From JBPEXY01 sp052031065 (GTDB lineage: Bacteria; Pseudomonadota; Gammaproteobacteria; Immundisolibacterales; Immundisolibacteraceae): 6,956 nucleotides of DNA. Positions 1-6,099 of the stretch are shown piece by piece. Under the pieces are notes generated by a model that was not told the origin of the DNA, did no database searches, and worked only from the letters and a program-made list of their open reading frames with translations. The DNA is taken from assembly GCA_052031065.1 (NCBI GenBank), contig JBPEXY010000115.1, positions 1 to 6,956 of the forward strand, given 5' to 3'. The position numbers were made by a program, and so were the translations under genes. Position 1 is the first letter of the stretch. The number at the start of each line of letters is the position of its first letter.

Positions 1-11
1 TGCCGTTCCGA

Positions 12-572
12 CTACCCTGAAGGGTCAATGACCGCGAGGATGAACGACAACCGTTGTTCCAGAGTTAGCTGGTCGGTCGGTAGACACATGATTTTTTTCT
101 CATCGACCCACATCCGCGTCAGGCCAAGGATTGCGGCATGGTTGCGTAGCTGTATCCACGGGTCGCTAACCCGGATTCTGCCATCGGTGGCATCGTGGGG
201 GCGGTGAGGAAGAGTCCCCCAGGGTGGAAAAATGACCAGGTCATAGGTTGCAGCTTCCGCCTGGCAGAGTTTGCTGAAGTCGGCGGTGGCCTGCGGATAG
301 CTGGTCAGCCCCCTGGCCATCCAGAGATTGAGTAGGTCGAGCGCGGTACGGTCAACCACAAAAGTTCCGGTCTGCTGCATCAGCTGGTTTTTCTCTGCCA
401 GCACGCGATTAAAAAGCGGTATCAATTTAATCGCTTCACTGTTGAAGGTTCCCGGCGGTGAGAAGAGCGCGCTGTAATGCTCGTCCACGTGGCTGATATC
501 GAGTCGGTCAGCCAGCGCCCGGGCGAGGGTGCTTTTGCCGATACCGGCACAGCCGCTGATCGCAATTCTCAA
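12..572 (-). CDS. P-loop NTPase, AAA_28/NadR-type nucleotide-kinase-like protein
   Basis: Small cytosolic P-loop protein of about 186 residues, probably an ATP-dependent kinase of a nucleoside, nucleotide or similar small molecule; the substrate cannot be told. A textbook Walker A, GCAGIGKST, follows the first beta strand (IAISG). Next come a helix (LARALADRL), a mid-protein strand with an Asp-Arg pair (FVVDRTALDLL), which in NadR/AAA_28-like and deoxynucleoside-kinase-like proteins lies near the substrate, then the hydrophobic strand YDLVIFPP and an Arg-containing lid-like segment (GRIRVSDPW). There is no signal peptide or membrane segment. No ATG start is available. TTG at 572 is chosen because GGGAG lies 6 bases upstream of it; another TTG at 587 adds 5 residues but lacks a spaced Shine-Dalgarno. 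The open frame reaches back to a stop at 660-662. The stop codon is at 12-14. It is transcribed away from the TPS genes and I infer no shared function. Kinase-like fold is solid; specific activity is unknown. Confidence 0.75.
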   Translation of the reverse strand: MRIAISGCAGIGKSTLARALADRLDISHVDEHYSALFSPPGTFNSEAIKLIPLFNRVLAEKNQLMQQTGTFVVDRTALDLLNLWMARGLTSYPQATADFSKLCQAEAATYDLVIFPPWGTLPHRPHDATDGRIRVSDPWIQLRNHAAILGLTRMWVDEKKIMCLPTDQLTLEQRLSFILAVIDPSG

Positions 573-578
573 TTTCCG

Positions 579-583
579 CTCCC
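579..583 (-). promoter_or_regulatory. Shine-Dalgarno GGGAG deciding the TTG start of the ATPase gene
   Basis: On the minus strand GGGAG is followed by the 6-base spacer CGGAAA and then TTG (572-570). This spacing is near ideal, whereas the upstream in-frame TTG at 587-585 directly abuts its only purine-rich stretch (AGGA). The site therefore favours the shorter protein. No ATG or GTG occurs in frame between here and the upstream stop. Confidence 0.5.
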
Positions 584-658
584 GCAATCCTGGTTTGGCT
601 TTTAAAATGGGGTCTTTTAGATCATTCAGTCTGACATGTGGGATACCTTTACCGCTTG

Positions 659-664
659 ATTATA
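659..664 (-). promoter_or_regulatory. Possible -10 element (TATAAT) for the ATPase gene
   Basis: The minus strand reads an exact TATAAT here, about 85 bases upstream of the preferred TTG start, a sensible leader length. No good -35 hexamer is found 16-18 bases upstream: a TTGCCG at 673-678 is only 8 bases away. There is no TG extension either. It is a perfect hexamer in an otherwise weak promoter, so the call is tentative. Confidence 0.3.
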
Positions 665-981
665 GAACTGACCGGCAAGCCCGTACCCGCTCTTCAAGTT
701 CATCGGCTAATTCCGTAAAGCAAGGTTTGTTGAGAAATTCCGACGGCAGAATTTATTTAACCCTGGCTATTATCGATTCCGGCTATTCGTACCCTATCTA
801 CTGTTGTGTTATTTTTAGCCCCAAAAAATAGCTAAATGAGTATGGCGCGGGGTATACGTGCTCACCAGAGCGTTGGCGGAGAAAGTTGCTCAACGGAAGC
901 CGCCGCTAATGATGAGCTCCCTGTGTAGAAGTAAAAAAAACAGTGGTCGACGGGGCCAAAAACTATCAAGGGTCGGGAAGG

Positions 982-2712
982 ATGTATTCTTTAAAAATGT
1001 CTGTCGGCGCGCTGGTAACCCTGGTCGTTGCCCTGCTAGCGGTAACGGAACTGCAGGCGGCGCCCGCTTTGCCTTCATCAGCCGGCACCATTGAGCGCAC
1101 CCTGCCGGGGCAGCAGGGGATCACCGCCCCGCCACCTGCGGCTGAAGATATTGTCGCGCCGACGCCGGTCAAAGAGAGCGCCAGGCCCACAAACGGCAGA
1201 AAAATCACCGTTAGCCGTTTTATTGTCGAGGGCAATACCAAACTGACAGAGGACGAGATTGCCCAGTTCCTGGGTGCAGCTGAGGGTAAAGCACTAACTC
1301 TTGCTGAAATTTATGAATTGGCTGACCGGTTGGGGGCTGCCTATCGCGACAAAGGCTATCGGCTGGCAACCGTAACGGTGCCGCCACAGAAAATCAGCGA
1401 CGGCGAAATCCGCCTTGAGGTTACCGAGGGTGTTCTGGAATCGGTGCAGGTTACCCAGACCAACCACTTCTCCGAGACTTTTATCCGCGAACAGCTCGAT
1501 CAGCTCGAAGATGGTGAGGTGCTGTCGCTGGAGGCGATGGAGCGGGAGATGCTTCTGCTCAATGATATACCGGGGCTGAGTGCCCGCTCGGTGATCAAAC
1601 CGGGAACCGCTTACGGCACCTCGGTGGTTGAAATTGACGCCGGCGAGAAGATCTATGACGGCTATCTGAGCAGCAACAATTATGGCCGCGAAGATGTTGG
1701 CGAGTGGCGACTGGAAGGGGGCGTCAGTCTCAACAACCCTCTCGGTATTGGTGACCGACTCTCGTTTGACTTCATGCACACCCAGGCCGACCTGCTCAAT
1801 TACTACGCGTTTAATTACAGCCTGCCGGTCACCAAAGCGGGCACTCGGCTGGCGTTCAGCTATTCCGAAGCAGAGTTTGAAGTAGCGCTGGACAGCGCCA
1901 TCAAGGCAGCCTTCAGCGGCGGGCAACTGGAAGGGGTGACCCGCAGTGCGCGGATTCAACTATCTCACCCGCTGGTTCGCTCGCGGGATCGCAACATTCT
2001 TCTGGGAGTCGGCCTGCTGCATAAGGACGCCAATTCCGAAGATGAAGCAAGTCTGACCCAGCCCCACGCATTCGATCGTGAAGATACCATCAACCTGCTC
2101 GACCTCTCGGTGGTGATGAGCCAGGTCCACGCTGACCGCTCGATTTCCAATGTTGCAGCAGTTTTCTGGACCAATTTCCGTAAACGCCGTAACGACCCGT
2201 TTGCTGTCGATGATGCCGGAGCACCCGCCAGCGGCGGTGATCGAAACCGGTTACGAGGCAAGTTGCGGATTGATGCCAACCACCTGCGCTCCTTTTACTG
2301 GGATTCAAGTCTGTTTCTGCGCGCTGCCGGAGTGTTGGCGGTCGATGCACTGCCGGAAAGTGAGAAGTTCGGTATCGGCGGACCGGCCGATGTCAGGGGC
2401 TTTCCCACCTCAGAGGTTCGTGGTGACCAGGGATATTCGCTTACTGCAGAGCTACGCAGGCCATTCAAGGATGTGTTGGGGCAGGATCTGCTGGCCCGCG
2501 CGTTTTTCGATGTTGGCAAGGTTTATCGAAAGGACCGGTTACCGCTGGTGGAGCGTACTCAGTCGCTCTCCAGTCTCGGTTTTGGCGTCAGTCTAAGTCC
2601 CTTCAAGAGGCTCCAGGTTGATCTCAACATGGCCTTCCCCACCAATGGTCACAAGGCCAGTGACGGCAGCCACAGCAGTCGCTACTGGGCCAGCCTCTCC
2701 ACCCAGTTCTGA
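982..2712 (+). CDS. TpsB outer-membrane transporter (ShlB/FhaC/HecB family) of a two-partner secretion system
   Basis: Outer-membrane Omp85-superfamily channel that exports its TpsA partner. The 576-residue length is typical for the family. A signal peptide (hydrophobic core around residues 8-21, likely cleavage near LQA/AP at 26) is followed by a proline-rich linker (about 48-70). POTRA 1 spans about 75-150 (starting ITVSRFIVEGNT, ending LEVTEG), POTRA 2 about 152-222, and the beta barrel 226-576. The barrel carries the family L6-loop motif VRGF (471-474) within GIGGPADVRGF, and ends in phenylalanine as usual for outer-membrane barrels. No cysteine is seen. Start choice: ATG 982 gives a compact positively charged n-region but abuts a GGGAAGG (975-981) without a spacer. 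GTG 943 is the first possible start and adds 13 residues ahead of the signal peptide; ATG 997 is also possible. It lies 62 bases ahead of its likely substrate gene, with no terminator visible, so co-transcription is expected. Family assignment is very secure. Confidence 0.95.
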   Translation: MYSLKMSVGALVTLVVALLAVTELQAAPALPSSAGTIERTLPGQQGITAPPPAAEDIVAPTPVKESARPTNGRKITVSRFIVEGNTKLTEDEIAQFLGAAEGKALTLAEIYELADRLGAAYRDKGYRLATVTVPPQKISDGEIRLEVTEGVLESVQVTQTNHFSETFIREQLDQLEDGEVLSLEAMEREMLLLNDIPGLSARSVIKPGTAYGTSVVEIDAGEKIYDGYLSSNNYGREDVGEWRLEGGVSLNNPLGIGDRLSFDFMHTQADLLNYYAFNYSLPVTKAGTRLAFSYSEAEFEVALDSAIKAAFSGGQLEGVTRSARIQLSHPLVRSRDRNILLGVGLLHKDANSEDEASLTQPHAFDREDTINLLDLSVVMSQVHADRSISNVAAVFWTNFRKRRNDPFAVDDAGAPASGGDRNRLRGKLRIDANHLRSFYWDSSLFLRAAGVLAVDALPESEKFGIGGPADVRGFPTSEVRGDQGYSLTAELRRPFKDVLGQDLLARAFFDVGKVYRKDRLPLVERTQSLSSLGFGVSLSPFKRLQVDLNMAFPTNGHKASDGSHSSRYWASLSTQF

Positions 2713-2760
2713 TCATTGACCGTGACCAAAAACAGACCCGCACTAGCACTTTATCTGGTT

Positions 2761-2765
2761 AAGAG
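2761..2765 (+). promoter_or_regulatory. Ribosome binding site AAGAG of the exoprotein gene
   Basis: AAGAG stands 9 bases before ATG 2775, a normal spacing. It supports this ATG as the true start, which matters because the encoded N-terminus is an unusually long signal region. The 62-base gap after the transporter gene shows no inverted repeat or T-run that would end transcription. Confidence 0.5.
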
Positions 2766-2774
2766 TATCGCCCT

Positions 2775-5700
2775 ATGAGCAAACACCGGACCAATCTAGA
2801 CAGACCGCAAAGGCGACCGTGGGCGGAAAGAACCAGATCATTTGTTTTTGCGCCGCTGCCGCTGTCGATCGCCTGGCTGGCCAATCCGCTGGCCAGAGCC
2901 GGTCTGGTTGCTGCCGGTGTGCCAGGGCTGGCATTGGCGGGTCCCCAGGGTGGTAGTGTGGTTGCCGGTGCCGCCACCATCAGTAACCCTGATGGATCAA
3001 CCACGCTAATCAATCAGACCTCCCAGCGAGCGGCGCTCGATTGGCATAGCTTTTCCATCGGCAGCAATGAGTATGTGCAGTTTATCCAGCCGGGCACCAG
3101 TTCCGTAGCGCTCAACCGGGTGGTGGGTGGTGACCCCAGCTCGATCCTCGGCAGCCTCAGTGCCAACGGTCAGGTGTTTCTGGTTAACCCGTCGGGGGTC
3201 TATTTTGGCTCGGGTGCGACGGTCGATGTTGCCGGGCTGCTCGCCACCACGCTGAACATTGATAACGATGACTTCATGGCTGGAAACTACGTTTTTCAGC
3301 GCAACCTGGTGGCGCCGGACGGCGCATCGGTGGTCAATGACGGGGTGATCGCGGCTCGTGAGGGCGGCTACGTGGTGCTTGCCGGTGATTATGTCGAAAA
3401 CAGCGGCATCGTCGAAGCACGCCTGGGGACTGTGGCGTTGGCGGCCGGCTCGGCGATGACTCTCGATGTGGCGGGTGACGGTCTGATTAATTTCACCGTT
3501 GATGGCGCATCGGTCAGTCAGCTGGCGGGTGTCAACAATGCCGGTGAGCTGTATGCTGATGGTGGTCGGGTGATCATGACCGCCAAAGTGGCTGCCAACC
3601 TGGTCCATGCTGCGGTCAATAATAGTGGTCGTGTGCAGGCGCAGGGGGTTTTGGAGCAGGATGGGGCCATCTATCTGGTGGCTGACGGCGGAGATATTAC
3701 GCTCTCTGGTGAACTTGACGTCTCCGGTCCCAGCGGTGATGGCGGCTATGTACGGGTTCGCTCCACCGATGATGTGACTCTGACCAGCGGCTCGCGTATC
3801 GACGCCACCGGTGGTGCTGGCAAGGGTGGCGTGGTGCGGGTGGTTGCCGAGCAGAATCTCGATTTTCAGGCGGGTGCGGAGATCGACGTTTCTGGCGCGC
3901 CGGGCGAGCGCGGCGGTTTTGTTGAGGTGAGTGGTCACCAGGGCCTCGCGCTGAAAGGCAACGTGCGCGTCGGCAACGACGGCCAGTTGTTGATCGATCC
4001 GGCTAACCTGACCATCTCTGGCGGTACTGGATTGACGCCGAGTAGTACGGCGGGCAATGCGGTGATCGGCGAATTTTTTATTGAAAGTCTGCTCCAAGGT
4101 GGAAGCGTTAGTTCGGGTGCCAATGTTGCTTTGGTGGCGACCGATTCCATCAGTTTTAACGGCGCTTTTACCGGTGGTGATCTGAATGGCAATGGCATCC
4201 TTCAGGGTGGCGACCTGTTCGTTGGTATCGGTTCTATCGCCGGATCCGGTTCAGGGTTTTTCAGTACCAGCACCGGATCGTTTGGTCCATTGCCGCCGGG
4301 GTTTGTGGCCGATTCAGACGGTACGGTCAACCTTAACGGCGTCGATCTGGTTGTCGATGGCAATTTGACCATCCGCGCCGGCAGCGTTACGGGCAGTATC
4401 CATAATGTCAACGGCCTCAGCGCCGGCGGCAACGTTGATCTTGCCGCTGTTGGCGGGTCCATCAGCGCCGGGACCGGAAATAATCTGACGCAGGTCACCG
4501 CAGGTGGCGATGTCGCGATCGCTGCCAGCAATATTGCGGTATCCGGCTCTACCGGGGCGGTTTTGTCAATCTCTGCCGGCGGATCGGTTGATATCGACGC
4601 TAACGTAAATGTTTCCGCTAGTTCCGGACAGGCCACCTTTTCCGTTTTGGGCCAGGGAATCGCAGTTGATGGAGTCGGGGCCAGTCCGTCTGTGCAGGTC
4701 GTTGGAAGTGGCGGCGGCAGTAGTGTCGGAGCAGGTGTCACCTTCAATGCCCAGAGCGGTTCGTTAACCGTGAATGCAGAGGTAGAGGCACGGGCAAGCC
4801 GCTCTGGATCCGGTGGGGGGTCTGGCGGGTCTGCGCTGGTGGCATCGGTTCAATACAATGGCGCTGCTATCAGCCACACGGGCGACATCCGAGCGCTGGC
4901 CACTGAAATCACTTCTGTTGGCGTTTTCTCTGGATCGGCTTCGGCGACGGTGAGTTTGGCTGCCGGAAATGGATCAGTAGCTGTCAATGACGGTCTGGTC
5001 GAGGCCGGCGTCGGCGCAACCATCAGTGCTTCTTCTGGATCAGGCTTTGTCACTGCCAATGCGCAGGTCAACGTCTCTGCCAGTTCCGGTGCCATCACCT
5101 TCAATAACGCGAACATCTCCGTCAACGCTGACGCTTTGACTACAGTATCTGCCAGCTTCGCATTTACCCCCTCAGCTCAGGCCGGAGCGGAAGCGGTATT
5201 GACTACGATCGGTAGTGGGTCGATCAGTTTTACTGGCGGTGCAACCCATAGTGGCGGCATTAGTGTCATTGCCGATGCCAGGGCAACAGGTTCCAGTTTT
5301 TCCACCAGTGGTTTTCCGATTGAACCCATTTCCAAGGCTGGCGCGGCGATTAATATTGTCGCCGAGGATGCTGTTACTGTTTCCGGTCAGCTATTTGCTG
5401 CAGCAGATGGTAAGGAAGCCCTGAATGTTCTCGGTGGTGGCGCGCAGGGGGCACATATCCATGTGCAGTCACGCAATGCCAGTGTCACTATCAACGATGC
5501 GGTACAGTCGCTTTACGGGCTTGGTACCGGGGATGTCGCAAATAATGCGGTAGCCCGCGTTGAGTTGATGGCTGGTTTTGTCACTGGTCCAAGCTCCTCT
5601 CTTTCTTACCATGCGGGCGGCGATGTGGTTATTGGTGCTGGTGGTTCGGTGCTGGCATCCGCCGAAGCCCTCAAAAACGCAACCGCATCAGTGGATCTCT

Positions 5701-5822
5701 GGGCTGTTGAGGATGACCCCTTTGGAGCTCCGCCGCTAAGTGGTGGTGGCAATGTGATAGTCGATGGCGCGATCACAGCGGTGGCCACCGAACTGGCTGA
5801 TGGTGGAACGGCTGTGAGTTAG
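2775..5822 (+). CDS. TpsA exoprotein, filamentous haemagglutinin/HMW-like, N-terminal 1015 codons (frame ends at a frameshift)
   Basis: Secreted beta-helical adhesin-like exoprotein exported by the upstream transporter. Residues 1-55 form a long signal region: a basic n-region rich in Arg, a hydrophobic stretch, and an Ala-Leu-Ala cleavage site (53-55) before GPQGG. Residues about 57-180 are the TPS secretion domain (haemagglutination-activity domain), with ALNRVVGGDPSSILG (112-126) and the hallmark NPSGVYFGSGA (138-148), the equivalent of NPNGI. Residues 187-396 are beta-helix coils of 22-32 residues with DxSG...GGxVxV patterns. GGFVEVSG (380-387) and LLIDPANLTI (405-414) resemble conserved segments of HMW1-type and FHA-type adhesins. 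Later parts are Gly/Ser/Ala-rich, with recurrent AGG(D/N/S)V turns (550, 576, 601, 947) and a Gly-Ser linker (677-686). No cysteine is present and Met is scarce. TAG at 5820-5822 ends the frame mid-coil, while coil sequence continues in the -1 frame, so this is a truncated reading of a larger gene. Ligand and precise role are unknown. Confidence 0.93.
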   Translation: MSKHRTNLDRPQRRPWAERTRSFVFAPLPLSIAWLANPLARAGLVAAGVPGLALAGPQGGSVVAGAATISNPDGSTTLINQTSQRAALDWHSFSIGSNEYVQFIQPGTSSVALNRVVGGDPSSILGSLSANGQVFLVNPSGVYFGSGATVDVAGLLATTLNIDNDDFMAGNYVFQRNLVAPDGASVVNDGVIAAREGGYVVLAGDYVENSGIVEARLGTVALAAGSAMTLDVAGDGLINFTVDGASVSQLAGVNNAGELYADGGRVIMTAKVAANLVHAAVNNSGRVQAQGVLEQDGAIYLVADGGDITLSGELDVSGPSGDGGYVRVRSTDDVTLTSGSRIDATGGAGKGGVVRVVAEQNLDFQAGAEIDVSGAPGERGGFVEVSGHQGLALKGNVRVGNDGQLLIDPANLTISGGTGLTPSSTAGNAVIGEFFIESLLQGGSVSSGANVALVATDSISFNGAFTGGDLNGNGILQGGDLFVGIGSIAGSGSGFFSTSTGSFGPLPPGFVADSDGTVNLNGVDLVVDGNLTIRAGSVTGSIHNVNGLSAGGNVDLAAVGGSISAGTGNNLTQVTAGGDVAIAASNIAVSGSTGAVLSISAGGSVDIDANVNVSASSGQATFSVLGQGIAVDGVGASPSVQVVGSGGGSSVGAGVTFNAQSGSLTVNAEVEARASRSGSGGGSGGSALVASVQYNGAAISHTGDIRALATEITSVGVFSGSASATVSLAAGNGSVAVNDGLVEAGVGATISASSGSGFVTANAQVNVSASSGAITFNNANISVNADALTTVSASFAFTPSAQAGAEAVLTTIGSGSISFTGGATHSGGISVIADARATGSSFSTSGFPIEPISKAGAAINIVAEDAVTVSGQLFAAADGKEALNVLGGGAQGAHIHVQSRNASVTINDAVQSLYGLGTGDVANNAVARVELMAGFVTGPSSSLSYHAGGDVVIGAGGSVLASAEALKNATASVDLWAVEDDPFGAPPLSGGGNVIVDGAITAVATELADGGTAVS
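3333..3962 (+). repeat. Tandem beta-helix coil repeats (protein level, about 22-32 residues) in TpsA
   Basis: Residues 187-396 can be laid out as seven consecutive coils beginning near 187, 209, 254, 283, 311, 341 and 369. Each has a short strand ending in a small residue, a Gly-rich turn, and a V-x-V or V-x-L strand. The last three are the clearest: ELDVSGPSGDGGYVRVRS, RIDATGGAGKGGVVRVVAEQ and EIDVSGAPGERGGFVEVSG, about 28-30 residues apart. The DNA copies are diverged, so this is structural repetition rather than a recent duplication. Confidence 0.6.
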
Positions 5823-6099
5823 CGGAGGCTGATGTCAATATCGAGGCTCTCGGTGGCACCATCGCTATCAATGCTCCGGTTCTGGCGGTAGCCTCCGGGT
5901 CTGATGCCGGTACCAGTAACGTCGGTGCTTTTGTCGATATTGAAGGCGGACTATTGGGGTCCGTTGGTGGTCCTGTCGAAATTTCCATTACCGACCAGGT
6001 CGAGGCAACCACCTCTGGTGGAGGGTCACTCTCTGAGGTGGTCGAAATTCACGCTGGTGGCGATGTACAGACCAGCGGTGCCGGTCTGGTGGTTGCCAA
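5544..6099 (+). repeat. Second family of longer beta-helix coils spanning the frameshift
   Basis: From residue 924 a coil of about 35-45 residues recurs: a strand of the type AxVxLxA, a variable Gly/Ser/Pro loop, a second strand (VVIGAG, VIVDGA, IAINAP, VEISIT), and a third strand (SVLASA, ITAVAT, VLAVAS, QVEATT). Two coils lie before the TAG at 5820 in the first frame, and two or more follow in the -1 frame (5822 to about 6099). Related coils return at about 6647-6956. Continuity across the frame change shows that both frames belong to one protein. Confidence 0.5.
5795..5834 (+). repeat. Exact 8-bp direct repeat GGCTGATG bracketing the frameshift
   Basis: GGCTGATG occurs at 5795-5802 and again at 5827-5834, a 32-base period, with the in-frame TAG (5820-5822) between the copies. 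The first copy reads Ala-Asp in the upstream frame and the second reads Ala-Asp in the downstream frame. Loss of one copy plus the spacer would give an uninterrupted ELADVNIEALGG. The repeat itself is seen directly; any role in switching is inference, and chance is possible in this low-complexity gene. Confidence 0.6.

Larger units (their letters stand above)
573..981. other. Divergent intergenic region, no supported gene
   Basis: About 400 bases between the two divergent genes. Short open frames here (for example 529-831 and 858-1094 on plus) overlap the flanking genes in other frames and have no protein-like features. The region should hold the TPS operon promoter, but I find no convincing sigma-70 pair: TATTAT at 768-773 lacks a partner, and TTGAGA at 730-735 has only poor -10 matches. 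Small structures seen are a direct repeat GGCTATT (765-771 and 781-787), a weak AT-rich inverted repeat TTTAGC/GCTAAA (814-819 and 831-836), an inverted pair CGTTG/CAACG (871-875 and 891-895) and a run of eight A (933-940). None is recognised as a known riboswitch, sRNA or operator. Confidence 0.5.

Noticed and set aside
765..787. Direct repeat GGCTATT with 16-base period as an operator
   Set aside because: Only two 7-base copies, no known regulator motif matched, and no promoter could be placed next to them.
529..831. Plus-strand open frame of 100 codons in the divergent intergenic region
   Set aside because: It begins inside the ATPase gene on the opposite strand, over the Walker A codons, and has a Ser/Arg-rich unstructured translation without a ribosome binding site.
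812..836. Hairpin (TTTTT/AAAAA or TTTAGC/GCTAAA) as terminator
   Set aside because: The stem is only 5-6 AT-rich pairs with no GC-rich core and no gene ending just before it on the plus strand.
1294..1959. Minus-strand open frame (221 codons) opposite the transporter
   Set aside because: The plus strand carries an intact POTRA/barrel protein; the antisense product has no family features.
2713..2774. Terminator or separate promoter between transporter and exoprotein genes
   Set aside because: No stem with a T-run and no convincing -35/-10 pair; the short gap is best read as an operon junction.
3006..4097. Long minus-strand open frame (363 codons) opposite the exoprotein gene
   Set aside because: Its product is His/Arg/Thr-rich with no domain-like features, and it lies wholly opposite a securely identified TPS domain and coil region. 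It is a by-product of the biased codon use of the plus-strand gene.
4202..4747. Minus-strand Pro/Thr/Ala-rich open frame, and similar ones at 4850-5125 and 6331-6636
   Set aside because: Pro/Ala/Thr-rich translations arise as the complement of Gly/Ser/Val-rich codons; there is no start signal or domain.
5811..5822. Programmed -1 ribosomal frameshifting at the TAG
   Set aside because: The bases before the stop (GCT GTG AGT TAG) do not form an X XXY YYZ slippery heptamer, and no clear downstream stem was recognised.
5954..6040. Separate downstream gene starting at TTG 5954 or GTG 6038
   Set aside because: Both lie inside continuous coil sequence, lack a Shine-Dalgarno, and encode no signal peptide; a continuation of the same exoprotein explains the frame better.
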